A stretch of 64,000 bases of DNA from Variovorax sp. Root411 (lineage in GTDB: Bacteria > Pseudomonadota > Gammaproteobacteria > Burkholderiales > Burkholderiaceae_C): the NCBI RefSeq assembly GCF_001425205.1, contig NZ_LMDW01000012.1, forward strand, positions 335,479-399,478, written 5' to 3'. Under the pieces are notes generated by a model. The model did no database searches. It was not told where the DNA came from and worked only from the letters and a program-made list of their open reading frames with translations. Each line of letters starts with the position of its first letter. The stretch's first letter is position 1. Made by a program: the position numbers and the translations under genes. Positions 9,287 to 17,599 of the stretch are shown in pieces.

Positions 9287-10495
9287 GTGCCGTCCCGAAT
9301 TTCTCCTCTCCAAATCAGCGCCTACACGGCGACTTCCGCCGTCGGTGTCGGCAAGGAAGTGCTGGCCGACGCGCTCGCGCAGTCGCGCAGCGGGCTGCGC
9401 GCCAACGACTTCGGCGATGCGCCGCTGCCCACCTGGATCGGCCGCGTCGATGGACTCGAAGAAGTGCGCCTGCCCGAATCGCTTGCCCACTGGGACTGCC
9501 GCAACAACCGGCTCGCGTGGCTGGGCCTGCAGGCCGACGGCTTCATCGAGGCAGTGGCTGCCGCGCGCGAGAAGTACGGCGCATCGCGCATCGCGCTGAT
9601 CCTGGGCACCTCGACCGCCAGCATCGGCGAAACCGAGTTGGCCTACACGCAGCTCGACGAACAGGGCATGTTCCCGCCCAACCAGCGCCGCGCCGCGGTG
9701 CACACGCCGCATTCGCTGGCCATGTTCACGCAGCAGCTGCTGGGCATCAGTGGCCCGAGCGAAACCATTTCCACCGCCTGCTCGTCGAGCGCCAAGGTGT
9801 TCGCCTCGGCCGAGCGGCTGATCCGACTGGGCCTGGCCGACGCAGCCGTGGTCGGCGGGGCCGACACGCTGTGCGGCAGCGTGCTGTTCGGCTTCAACTC
9901 GCTCGAACTGGTGTCGAGCGAGCCGTGCCGGCCTTTCGACGCCACCCGCAAAGGCATCAGCCTGGGCGAGGCCGCGGGCTTCGCGCTGGTCGAGCGCGTG
10001 CAGGCCGGCGCCGATGCCGCGCCGCTGCACCTGCTGGGCTATGGCGAGGCCAGCGACGCGCACCACATGTCGACGCCGCACCCCGAGGGCCTGGGCGCCG
10101 AGCGCGCGCTCGACGAAGCACTGGCTCGCGCCGGCCTGCCGCCCGAGGCGATCGACTACATCAACATGCACGGCACCGCGAGCCAGAAGAACGACGAGGT
10201 CGAGGGTGCGCTGGTGGCGCGCCGCTTCCCGGCGCGCACGCACGCCAGCTCGACCAAGGGCTTCATGGGCCACACGCTGGGCGCGGCGGGCATCGTCGAG
10301 GCCGTCATCAGTTTGCTGGCCATCGAGCGCGGCCTGATGCCGGGCACGGTCAACACCCGCACGCTGGACGAAGGCTTCGGCCCGCAGATCAAGCTCGAAC
10401 CGGCGCACGGCGAAGTGCGCTATGCGCTGACCAATTCGTTCGGCTTCGGCGGCAACAACTGCTCCCTCGTTTTCGGCAAGGCGGAGGCGGCATGA
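9287..10495 (+). CDS. Beta-ketoacyl-ACP synthase (KAS II-like)
   Basis: A 402-residue condensing enzyme with the full thiolase-fold catalytic set: C165 (STACSSSAK), H295 (NMHGTAS) and H329 (MGHTLGAAG). Its N-terminus and length match stand-alone ketoacyl synthases. The start is a GTG at 9287 with no strong ribosome-binding site. It overlaps the next gene, a shorter ketoacyl-synthase-like protein, by 4 nt, so the two are probably made as a heterodimer. Such pairs usually sit in aryl polyene or related fatty-acid-like clusters, but no acyl carrier protein, ketoreductase or dehydratase lies nearby in this window. The product is unknown. Confidence 0.8.
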   Translation: MPSRISPLQISAYTATSAVGVGKEVLADALAQSRSGLRANDFGDAPLPTWIGRVDGLEEVRLPESLAHWDCRNNRLAWLGLQADGFIEAVAAAREKYGASRIALILGTSTASIGETELAYTQLDEQGMFPPNQRRAAVHTPHSLAMFTQQLLGISGPSETISTACSSSAKVFASAERLIRLGLADAAVVGGADTLCGSVLFGFNSLELVSSEPCRPFDATRKGISLGEAAGFALVERVQAGADAAPLHLLGYGEASDAHHMSTPHPEGLGAERALDEALARAGLPPEAIDYINMHGTASQKNDEVEGALVARRFPARTHASSTKGFMGHTLGAAGIVEAVISLLAIERGLMPGTVNTRTLDEGFGPQIKLEPAHGEVRYALTNSFGFGGNNCSLVFGKAEAA

Positions 10496-11349
10496 GCACC
10501 TACCACGCGCCCAAGCCCCCGACCCTCTACATCGAAGGCCCCGCCTTCTGGACGCCCACCCTCCCCGGCTGGGACGCCGCGCGCGCCGCCTTCCGCGGCG
10601 AAGGCACGCTGGCCGACCCGCCCGCCAAGCGCCCGTCGCCGCAGGTGCTGGCCCCGGCCGAGCGCCGCCGCGCGCCCGACACGGTGGCGCTGGCGCTCGA
10701 AGTGGCGGCCGCCGCCATGGCCGCTTCGGGCCGCAACGCGGCCGACGTGCCCTGCGTGTTCACGTCGGCGCACGGCGACCTGTCGATCAACGACTACATG
10801 TGCGGCACGCTCGCGAGCGATCCGAAGATGCTGTCGCCCACCAAGTTCCACAACTCGGTGCACAACGCAGCCGTGGGCTACTGGACCATCGGCACCGGCT
10901 GCATGGCGGCCAGCAACGCGATTTCGGCCTACGAGCACAGCTTTGCCTCGGGCCTGCTCGAAGCGGCGGTGCAGTGCGCCTGCGACCAGGAGCCGGTGCT
11001 GCTGGTGGGCTGCGACACGCCCACGGTGGGCGCCCTGGCTTCGGTCACCGACAGCCGCGGCCTGCTCGCGGTGGCGCTGGTGATCGCCCACGAGCCAACG
11101 GAACGCACCGTGGCGGCGCTCGACTGGTCGCTGGCCGGCGAGGGCGGCACGGCGCCCGTGGCCACGCCACCAAGCTCGGAGGCGGCGAAGTCGCTGGCCG
11201 AGATCAACCCCATGGCCCAGGCGCTGGCGCTGTTCGAATCGCTGGCGCACCTGGCGCATTCGGGAAACGGCACGGGCACGCCGGTGGACCTGCCGCTGTC
11301 CTCATCCCTGTCGCTGCGGCTTCAGTTACGGCCGCTCGAGCGCGGCTGA
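10492..11349 (+). CDS. Ketoacyl-synthase-like (chain-length-factor type) protein
   Basis: A 285-residue protein resembling the N-terminal half of a ketoacyl synthase (PF13723 type). The region equivalent to the active-site loop reads GTGCMAASNA with C137, unlike the TACSSS loop of the partner, and the second half with the two catalytic histidines is absent. It is therefore probably a non-catalytic partner or chain-length factor for the upstream synthase. The ATG at 10492 overlaps the previous stop (ATGA). A mildly hydrophobic, serine- and leucine-rich tail follows. The function is inference from pairing and size. Confidence 0.7.
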   Translation: MSTYHAPKPPTLYIEGPAFWTPTLPGWDAARAAFRGEGTLADPPAKRPSPQVLAPAERRRAPDTVALALEVAAAAMAASGRNAADVPCVFTSAHGDLSINDYMCGTLASDPKMLSPTKFHNSVHNAAVGYWTIGTGCMAASNAISAYEHSFASGLLEAAVQCACDQEPVLLVGCDTPTVGALASVTDSRGLLAVALVIAHEPTERTVAALDWSLAGEGGTAPVATPPSSEAAKSLAEINPMAQALALFESLAHLAHSGNGTGTPVDLPLSSSLSLRLQLRPLERG

Positions 11350-11415
11350 GCCCACGCCCGCTGGAGTCGGCGCTATGCTTTTCGCAGCATCGCCCGTTGA
11401 CAGGGGTGTTCGAGG

Positions 11416-11430
11416 TTTACCCAACTTTAC
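11416..11430 (+). promoter_or_regulatory. Possible OmpR-type response regulator box (TTTAC direct repeat)
   Basis: Two TTTAC pentamers start 10 bp apart (11416-11420 and 11426-11430), about 40 bp before the response regulator gene. OmpR/PhoB-type regulators commonly bind direct repeats with about one helical turn between half-sites, so autoregulation is plausible. A TTGACA hexamer sits just upstream at 11397-11402, but no good -10 hexamer follows at the proper distance. This is a weak call. Confidence 0.3.
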
Positions 11431-11466
11431 GGAGCGTTCAAGCCCGCTTGCTCCCTTTGGACGACC

Positions 11467-12189
11467 ATGAAGCGCATGAGCACCCCCCAACTCCTGATGA
11501 TCGAAGACGACGCCCGCCTGGCGCAAATGGTGGGCGAGTACCTGACGCAGTCGGGCTTCGCGTTCACCCATGCCGGCGACGGCGCGAGGGGACTCGAGCA
11601 GCTGCAGCAGCACGCGCCCGACCTCGTGATCCTCGACCTGATGCTGCCCGACACCGACGGGCTCGAAGTGTGCCGCCGCATCCGCGCGCTGCCCGCTCCG
11701 CTGTCGAAGGTGTCGGTGCTGATGCTGACGGCCAAGGGCGACCCGATGGATCGCATCATCGGCCTGGAGATCGGCGCCGACGACTACCTGCCCAAGCCCT
11801 TCGAGCCGCGCGAACTGCTCGCGCGCATCCGCGCCGTGCTGCGCCGCCGCAGCGAGAACGCCACCGAGGCCGAAGCCTCCACCGTGATGCGCTTCGGCAC
11901 GCTGGAGATCGACCGCAACGCGCGCACCGTGTCGGTGGCCGGCGCGCTGGCCGACCTCACCTCCTACCAGTTCGACCTGCTGGTGGCGATGGCCGAACGC
12001 GCGGGCCGCGTGCTCACGCGCGACCAGATCATGGAAGCCGTGCGCGGCCGCGAACTCGAGGCCTTCGACCGCTCCATCGACGTGCACATGGGCCGCATCC
12101 GCGCGGCCATCGAGGTCGACGCGAAGAACCCGAAGCGCATCCTCACCGTGCGCGGCGTGGGCTACGTTTTCGCGAAACAACAAGACTAG
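11467..12189 (+). CDS. OmpR/RstA-family response regulator
   Basis: A 240-residue DNA-binding response regulator. The receiver domain (about residues 8-125) shows the acidic pair ED at 13-14, the phosphoacceptor D57 (VILDLMLPD) and the lysine in GADDYLPKPFEP. A winged-helix trans_reg_C domain follows (about 145-236; LTSYQFDLLVAMA and RSIDVHMGRIRAAIE, ending VRGVGYVF). The sensor kinase gene starts 2 nt after its stop. Resemblance to RstA is by overall wording only. The signal and targets are unknown, although its own promoter may be one target. Confidence 0.9.
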   Translation: MKRMSTPQLLMIEDDARLAQMVGEYLTQSGFAFTHAGDGARGLEQLQQHAPDLVILDLMLPDTDGLEVCRRIRALPAPLSKVSVLMLTAKGDPMDRIIGLEIGADDYLPKPFEPRELLARIRAVLRRRSENATEAEASTVMRFGTLEIDRNARTVSVAGALADLTSYQFDLLVAMAERAGRVLTRDQIMEAVRGRELEAFDRSIDVHMGRIRAAIEVDAKNPKRILTVRGVGYVFAKQQD

Positions 12190-12191
12190 AA

Positions 12192-13409
12192 ATGTTGGCG
12201 CCGCAGCGCACCATGAGGAACCTCTATTCCCGCCACCTCTACGTCCGCATCTGGCTCGCGGTGGTGGGCGGCGTCGTCATCCTCACGCTGATGGCCAACT
12301 GGATCGTGCGCGAAGCCGCGGAGGCCGAGCGCGAGCGCCTCGCGCCGGTGCCGCGCCACGTGGTGGTGCTCGACGCGCAGGACAAGCCCATCGGCGCAGG
12401 CACCGCGCTGCGCGTGCCGGGCCAGGGCCTGGAGTTCGACGTGACGCTGAGCGACGGCAAGGCGATCACGCTGCGCGTGGCGCCGCGCGAACGGCCCACG
12501 GGCTCGGCCGGCTTCGCGCCATGGCGCACGCCGTTCGGGCTGGGCTGGATGATCGCGCTGGTGGGCGTGGCGGTGGCGCTGGGCGTGTATCCGATCGTGC
12601 GGCGCATCACGCAGCGGCTGGAATCGCTGCAGCGCGGCGTGCAGCGATGGGGCGAAGGCGATCTCTCGGTGCGCGTGACCGAAGAAGGGCAGGACGAAGT
12701 GACCGATCTCTCCAAACGATTCAACGCGTCGGCCGAACGCATCGAGCAGCTGGTGCGTTCGCACAAGTCGCTGCTGGCCAACGCCTCGCACGAGCTGCGT
12801 TCGCCGCTCACACGCATCCGCATGGGCCTGGAGCTGATGGGCGAACGCCCGAGCCCGGCCGCACGCGAGGAAATTTCGCGCAACATCGGCGAGCTCGACC
12901 AGCTGATCGACGAAATCCTGCTGGCCAGCCGGCTCGACGCCAGCGAGGCCGACATGGGCACCATCGAGGCCGTGGACCTGACCGGCCTCGCTGCCGAGGA
13001 ATGCTCGCAGGTGAATGCCGAGCTCGACCTGGCCGCAGGCACCGACAACGCCGCGCTGACCGTGCCGGGCGTGTCGCGCCTCTTGCGCCGCGCGATCCGC
13101 AACCTGCTGGAAAACGCCCGCCGCTATGGCGCCGGCGAAATCGCGGTGGAGCTGGGCAGCGCCAACGGCTACGCCACCGTGCGCGTCAACGACCGCGGCC
13201 CGGGCGTACCCACGGCCCTGCGCGAACGCATCTTCGAACCCTTCTACCGCCTGCCGGGCGCGAGCGAGCGCAACGGCGGCGTCGGCCTCGGGCTGGCGCT
13301 GGTCAAGTCGATTGCCGAGCGCCACAGCGGCTCGGTGCGCTGCGAAGATCGACCGGGCGGCGGCGCGAGCTTCGTGATCCGCCTGCCGGTGGCCGCGCGC
13401 GGGCACTGA
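12192..13409 (+). CDS. Sensor histidine kinase (RstB-like)
   Basis: A 405-residue membrane sensor paired with the response regulator just upstream. Order: TM1 at about residues 20-38, a short periplasmic region of about 70 residues, TM2 at about 116-134, HAMP at about 135-190, a HisKA box with H200 (LLANASHELRSPLTRIRMG) and a HATPase_c domain (N-box LLENARRYGAG; G-boxes NDRGPGVP and GGVGLGLAL). An ATG seven codons in (12213) is an alternative start. The second dispersed hairpin repeat begins 22 bp after its stop. The small periplasmic domain gives no clue to the signal. Confidence 0.88.
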   Translation: MLAPQRTMRNLYSRHLYVRIWLAVVGGVVILTLMANWIVREAAEAERERLAPVPRHVVVLDAQDKPIGAGTALRVPGQGLEFDVTLSDGKAITLRVAPRERPTGSAGFAPWRTPFGLGWMIALVGVAVALGVYPIVRRITQRLESLQRGVQRWGEGDLSVRVTEEGQDEVTDLSKRFNASAERIEQLVRSHKSLLANASHELRSPLTRIRMGLELMGERPSPAAREEISRNIGELDQLIDEILLASRLDASEADMGTIEAVDLTGLAAEECSQVNAELDLAAGTDNAALTVPGVSRLLRRAIRNLLENARRYGAGEIAVELGSANGYATVRVNDRGPGVPTALRERIFEPFYRLPGASERNGGVGLGLALVKSIAERHSGSVRCEDRPGGGASFVIRLPVAARGH

Positions 13410-13430
13410 AAACCCCCGGTCTTCTTCGCG

Positions 13431-13520
13431 GGACGCCGCGGAACCGGCTTCGCCGGGCCGCTGGCGTCGCCCCCGGCGAGGGGAAGGAGAAGCGACACGA
13501 AGTGCGCGAAGCCTGGGGGT
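13431..13520 (+). repeat. Second dispersed hairpin repeat, copy 2a
   Basis: About 90 bp that reappear in inverted orientation at 38886-38975 with roughly 85-90 percent identity by eye. The first half folds as GGGACGCCGCGGAACCGGC-TTC-GCCGG with CCGCTGGCGTC. In the other copy two of these pairs change together (GACGCC/GGCGTC becomes GACACC/GGTGTC; GCGG/CCGC becomes GAGG/CCTC). The second half contains GTCGCCCCCGGCGAGGGG and the invariant GCGACACGAAGTGCGCG. It lies between two rightward genes. Confidence 0.8.
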
Positions 13521-13551
13521 ACCAAGCCTGTCAACCTAAAATCTTGCCCCT

Positions 13552-14799
13552 ATGCAGAGATCGCACATCGTTCGGCCCGCGGCCATGTTCTGGGGGCTGG
13601 TGGTGTTCATGCCGGTCGGCGTCACCTATCTTTCGGCCATCCTGCTGCTGCTCACCCTGCTGGTGGCCGGCGGCGCGCGCGAGCGCTTCGCTCGGCTGCG
13701 TGCCAACCCGCTGTGGTGGCCAGTGGTGGCGTACCTGGCCTGGACCTTCATTGTGCTGGCCTTCCGGCCGCACTATCCCGAGACCCCGTCCAATCTTTTC
13801 CACGGGCTGCGCATCGCCGTCACGATATTGATGGCGATGGCGCTCACGCGCGAGGAAGCGATATGGGCGCTGCGCGGCTTCCTGCTGGTCGCGGCGCTGA
13901 ACGTGCTGCTCGTCATCGTGTTCTATTCCGTCGGCGGCTTCCCTATCTGGTCGCCGCTGCGCGCGGTGGTCATGGAGGTCGGCAACAAGTCGATCAGCAA
14001 CGCGCTGCTGTTCAGCGTGGTGGCGTCCACGGCGGCCGTGTGGGGCATTGCGCAGATCGCCGCGCACAGGCCGCTGCGTGCCATCCCGGCCTTCGTGCTG
14101 ATGCTCGGGCTGGGCCTGGTGGTGGCGCTGCCGCTGACCTCGCGCACCTCGGTGCTCGCGCTGCTGCTGGTGATTCCGGTCGTGTGCATCCACCAGTGGC
14201 GCAATCACCTGAAGATGCTGGTGGGCGCGCTGGTGCTGGGGGCCGCGGTGCTCGGGGCCGCGCTCTATCAGGTGCCGCAGCTGCAGCACAAGGTCGAGAC
14301 CGGCGTGCAGGAACTCGAAGAGGCGCAGGCCGGCGCGGTCTTCAAGGGCAGCTGGGTCATCCGCTACTACATGTACCGCGACACCAGCCGCATGATCGCC
14401 GAGCGGCCGTTCACCGGCTGGGGCATCGGAGGCTGGACCGACCAATGGCACAAGCACGGCCCGGTGCTGTTCGCCGATTCGAACATGCCGCACAACGACT
14501 TCCTGTGGGTCGGCGCGCAAGGCGGTCTGCCGGCCTTGCTGAGCCTGCTGGCCATCATGGTCGCTGCCGTCTGGCAGGCGTGGAAACGGCCCGACATGGC
14601 GGGCCGCTATGCGCTGGCCGCCACGCTGATCGCGTTGATTGCGTCGAGCGTGAACTCGGCACTGCGCGACGCGCAGATCGGCCTGGCGCTGCTGTGGGTT
14701 TCGATGATCTACCTGCGGCTGGCGCAGGAGAAGCAAGACCCGGATCCGTGGCGCGACCTGCTGCCGTCGCGCCGCATGAAGGACGCCGCCGCGGTTTAG
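13552..14799 (+). CDS. O-antigen ligase / Wzy_C family membrane protein
   Basis: A 415-residue inner-membrane protein with about ten to twelve hydrophobic segments and a large periplasmic loop. The loop carries the family hallmark PHNDFLWVGAQGG (near residue 318), preceded by the arginine-rich stretch RYYMYRDTSRMIAERP and the motif FTGWGIGGW. Proteins of this family transfer undecaprenyl-linked glycans to lipid A or to proteins. No glycosyltransferase or LPS genes are close by, so the acceptor cannot be told. Its stop overlaps the stop of the convergent zinc-finger gene by 4 nt. Confidence 0.82.
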   Translation: MQRSHIVRPAAMFWGLVVFMPVGVTYLSAILLLLTLLVAGGARERFARLRANPLWWPVVAYLAWTFIVLAFRPHYPETPSNLFHGLRIAVTILMAMALTREEAIWALRGFLLVAALNVLLVIVFYSVGGFPIWSPLRAVVMEVGNKSISNALLFSVVASTAAVWGIAQIAAHRPLRAIPAFVLMLGLGLVVALPLTSRTSVLALLLVIPVVCIHQWRNHLKMLVGALVLGAAVLGAALYQVPQLQHKVETGVQELEEAQAGAVFKGSWVIRYYMYRDTSRMIAERPFTGWGIGGWTDQWHKHGPVLFADSNMPHNDFLWVGAQGGLPALLSLLAIMVAAVWQAWKRPDMAGRYALAATLIALIASSVNSALRDAQIGLALLWVSMIYLRLAQEKQDPDPWRDLLPSRRMKDAAAV

Positions 14800-15005
14800 T
14801 GCCGCGACGACACCGTCTCGCCGGCCTTCAACCGGTACACCGTGCCGCAATACGGGCACTTGGCCTCGCCGGTGCGCGCCACGTCGAGGTAGACCTTCGG
14901 ATGGCTGTTCCAGAGCTTCATGTCGGCCTTGGGGCTGGGGCAGAACACGCCGCCTTGATGATTGAGCTCCTTGGCCAGGAGTTCGACGACTGCATTGGTG
15001 GACAT
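14796..15005 (-). CDS. Zinc-finger domain protein (zf-CHCC, NDUFS6-like)
   Basis: A 69-residue protein with one C-H-C-C zinc-binding set: VFCPSPKADMKLWNSHPKVY supplies a cysteine and a histidine, and AKCPYCGTVYRL supplies two cysteines. This matches the small zf-CHCC proteins found next to ilvE or LPS genes in betaproteobacteria. The ilvE stop is 8 nt upstream, so the two are probably co-transcribed. The biochemical role is unknown; the family is related to a mitochondrial complex I accessory subunit. Confidence 0.85.
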   Translation of the reverse strand: MSTNAVVELLAKELNHQGGVFCPSPKADMKLWNSHPKVYLDVARTGEAKCPYCGTVYRLKAGETVSSRH

Positions 15006-15013
15006 GGGTTTTC

Positions 15014-15964
15014 TCAGACTTTCGTGAGCCAGTGTGCGTACTTGGGATTCTTGCCGTTCACGATGTCGAAGAAGGCAGACTGGATTTTCTCGGTGATCGG
15101 GCCACGGGCGCCGCCGTCGCCGCGGTTGCCGATCTCGACGCGGTCGAGTTCGCGGATGGGCGTCACTTCAGCGGCGGTGCCGGTGAAGAAGGCCTCGTCG
15201 GCAATGTAGACCTCGTCGCGCGTGATGCGCTTTTGCACCAGCTCCAGCCCCAGGTCCTTGCACACGTGCAGGATGGTGTTGCGCGTGATGCCGTTGAGCG
15301 CGCCGGCCGACAGGTCGGGCGTGTAGACCACGCCGCCCTTGACCACGAAGATGTTCTCGCCCGCGCCTTCGGAGACGAAGCCGCTCGCGTCGAGCAGCAG
15401 CGCCTCGTCGTAGCCGTCGTCCAGCGCTTCCATGTTGGCGAGGATCGAGTTGGTGTAGTTGCTCACCGTCTTGGCCTGCGTCATCGTGATGTTGACGTGG
15501 TGGCGGGTGTAGCTCGAAGTCTTCACGCGGATGCCGCGCTTCATGCCTTCTTCACCGAGGTAGGCGCCCCACGACCAGGCCGCGACCATGGCGTGGATGC
15601 GATTGCCCTTGGGGCTCACGCCGAGCTTCTCGGAGCCGATCCAGATCAGCGGGCGCAGGTAGCAGCTTTCGAGCTTGTTCTCGCGCACTACCTGTTTCTG
15701 GGCTTCGTTGAGTTGTTCCTGCGTGAACGGGATCTTCATGCGCAGGATCTTGGCGCTGTTGAACAGCCGCTCGGTGTGCTCGGCCAGGCGGAAGATGGCC
15801 GTGCCCTCGGGCGTCTTGTAGGCGCGCACGCCCTCGAAGGCGCCGCAGCCGTAGTGCAGCGTGTGGCTCAGCACGTGGATCTTGGCGTCGCGCCAGTCCA
15901 CGAGTTCGCCGTCCATCCAGATCTTGCCGTCACGGTCGTCCAGCGAGGGGGGGATCGAGCTCAT
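15014..15964 (-). CDS. ilvE: Branched-chain amino acid aminotransferase
   Basis: A 316-residue class IV PLP aminotransferase that makes valine, leucine and isoleucine from their keto acids with glutamate. The PLP lysine is K165 (TQAKTVSNYTNS), and HYGCGAFEGVRAYKTPEG and SEGAGENIFVVKGG are typical signatures. The ATG at 15964 has AGGAA (from CCAAAGGAATCAGGAA) just upstream. An in-frame extension to 16117 lacks family similarity and is not used. It is divergent from rdgC across a 130-bp gap and followed by the small zinc-finger gene. Confidence 0.95.
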   Translation of the reverse strand: MSSIPPSLDDRDGKIWMDGELVDWRDAKIHVLSHTLHYGCGAFEGVRAYKTPEGTAIFRLAEHTERLFNSAKILRMKIPFTQEQLNEAQKQVVRENKLESCYLRPLIWIGSEKLGVSPKGNRIHAMVAAWSWGAYLGEEGMKRGIRVKTSSYTRHHVNITMTQAKTVSNYTNSILANMEALDDGYDEALLLDASGFVSEGAGENIFVVKGGVVYTPDLSAGALNGITRNTILHVCKDLGLELVQKRITRDEVYIADEAFFTGTAAEVTPIRELDRVEIGNRGDGGARGPITEKIQSAFFDIVNGKNPKYAHWLTKV

Positions 15965-16094
15965 TTCCTGATTCCTTTGGAAGCGGTGTTGGGAGCGAGG
16001 TGGGAAGTCGCAAAAGCTTTCGATTTTACGGCGGTGGGATTGGCGGGGTGCCCGACAATGCCCGGTTGTGCAAACCAGTGGAAAAAGGGTTTCC

Positions 16095-17099
16095 GTGTCC
16101 GTATTCAAGAACGTCATCGTCTATCGCATCGAACCTGCCTGGTCCCAAACGCTGGCCGAGGCAGAAGAAGGGCTCGGCAAGCAGCGCTTCGTGCCTTGCG
16201 GTCCCTCGCAGGAAAAGTCCGCCGGCTGGGTCGAGCCCCGCGGCGAAGCCAATGGCCCGCTGGTCGAATCCATCGACGGCCAGTGGCTCGTCGAATACAT
16301 GATCGAGAGCAAGCAGGTCCCCGGCTCGGTGGTGCGCCGCAAGCTCGACGAACGCTGCGCGCAGATCGAAGCCACCACCGGCCGCAAGCCCGGCAAGAAG
16401 GAAAAGAAGGAGCTCAAGGAAGACATCACCCTGGAGCTGCTGCCGATGGCCTTCACCCGCAGCGCCCGCGTGACGGTGTGGATCGACAAGGCCGAGAACC
16501 GCCTCGTGATCAACAGCGGCAACGCATCGCGCGCCGACGAAGTGGTCACCAGCCTCGTGAAGTCGCTCGATGGTTTCGCGGTGGCCCTCATCAACACGCA
16601 GATCGAGCCCGCCGCCGCGATGGCCAACTGGCTGCTGACGCAGGAGCCACCGGCCGGGTTCACCATCGACCGCGAGTGCGAGCTCAAGGCCTCGGACGAC
16701 TCCAAGGCCGTGGTGCGCTACGCCAAGCATCCGCTCGACATCGAGGAAGTGCAGAAGCACATCACCGACGGCAAGCGCCCGACGCGCCTGGCGCTCACCT
16801 GGGACGACCGCGTGTCCTTCGAGCTGACGCATGGCCTGCTGATCCGCAAGATCACCTTCCTCGAAGGCACGGGCGACGGCGCCGCGGGCGGCAAGAAGGA
16901 AGACAACTTCGACGCCGACGTGGCCATTGCCACGGGCGAGCTGGGCCAGTTGGTGCCGGCGCTGCTCGATGCGCTCGGCGGCGAAGCGGCGTTCTCGGCG
17001 GCTGTGCCGGACGAAGCGGCGAAGCCCGCCGCAGCAGCAGCCGCTCCCACAATGACGACCCCGGCCGACGCGCCCGAGGAAGAAGACGCGCCGTTCTGA
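16095..17099 (+). CDS. rdgC: Recombination-associated protein RdgC
   Basis: A 334-residue nucleoid-associated protein. In other bacteria it forms a ring around DNA and restrains RecA-dependent recombination. It is recognised from its start (SVFKNVIVYRIEP), ITLELLPMAFTRSARVTVWI and TRLALTWDDRVSFELTHGL. The C-terminal 35 residues are rich in alanine and acidic residues. The preferred start is a GTG at 16095, with AAAAAGGG about 6 nt upstream; an ATG at 16068 would add nine residues without family support. The stop codon lies in the loop of a hairpin shared with the convergent downstream gene. Confidence 0.92.
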   Translation: MSVFKNVIVYRIEPAWSQTLAEAEEGLGKQRFVPCGPSQEKSAGWVEPRGEANGPLVESIDGQWLVEYMIESKQVPGSVVRRKLDERCAQIEATTGRKPGKKEKKELKEDITLELLPMAFTRSARVTVWIDKAENRLVINSGNASRADEVVTSLVKSLDGFAVALINTQIEPAAAMANWLLTQEPPAGFTIDRECELKASDDSKAVVRYAKHPLDIEEVQKHITDGKRPTRLALTWDDRVSFELTHGLLIRKITFLEGTGDGAAGGKKEDNFDADVAIATGELGQLVPALLDALGGEAAFSAAVPDEAAKPAAAAAAPTMTTPADAPEEEDAPF

Positions 17100-17108
17100 C
17101 GCGTCTTC
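17082..17108. terminator. Hairpin between convergent rdgC and membrane-protein gene
   Basis: A perfect 9-bp stem GAAGACGCG / CGCGTCTTC (17082-17090 and 17100-17108) surrounds a 9-nt loop holding the rdgC stop codon. No U-run follows on either strand, so it would be a weak or factor-dependent bidirectional end signal. Confidence 0.4.
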
Positions 17109-17120
17109 AACAGGCGTGGC

Positions 17121-17549
17121 TCAGGCCGCCGGCGGGTCTTCTTCTTCCGGGGTTTCGGGCCGCGTCATCGTCCAGCTCTGCAGCTTGCCGCCATTGAACA
17201 CGGCGTCGACGTACGAGCCGCCGCCGTCGGTCCAGCGGTAGTGCTCGGGCTGCTCGTCCTTGGGCGAGCGCAGCTCGCCGAGGGCGCGCGTCATCGCGAT
17301 CACGTGCATCAGCGTGACCCCGGGCTTGAGCTTGGCATTGAGCATCACGGCACTTGCCACATAGCCCACCGGCCGCTCGGCGGCTCGCTTGAGCACCTGC
17401 ATCGCGCGGTTGAAGTGCAACAGCAGGAACATCACGATCGCGCCGCCGGCCAGGGCGACACCGCCCCATCCGCCGCTGCGCCAGGCCAGTCCCAGAAGGA
17501 CGACGATGCCCAGGGGCACCAGCAGTTTCTTGAAATTCATGGCTTGCAT
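17121..17549 (-). CDS. Conserved small membrane protein of unknown function
   Basis: A 142-residue protein with two hydrophobic segments near the N-terminus (about residues 8-23 and 29-45), then a soluble domain with TRALGELRSPKDEQPEHYRW and DGGGSYVDAVFNGGKLQSW. The tail is acidic (PETPEEEDPPAA). I do not recognise a named family. The codon use and conserved-looking charged motifs suggest a real gene. The ATG at 17549 has a second in-frame ATG three codons later. It is convergent with rdgC and lies downstream of radA, with a candidate RNA gene on the opposite strand between them. Confidence 0.7.
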   Translation of the reverse strand: MQAMNFKKLLVPLGIVVLLGLAWRSGGWGGVALAGGAIVMFLLLHFNRAMQVLKRAAERPVGYVASAVMLNAKLKPGVTLMHVIAMTRALGELRSPKDEQPEHYRWTDGGGSYVDAVFNGGKLQSWTMTRPETPEEEDPPAA

Positions 17550-17599
17550 TGTCGCCGCCCCGCAGTAGCGACCGCGGCTACCGCCGGGCGCGCCGGGCG

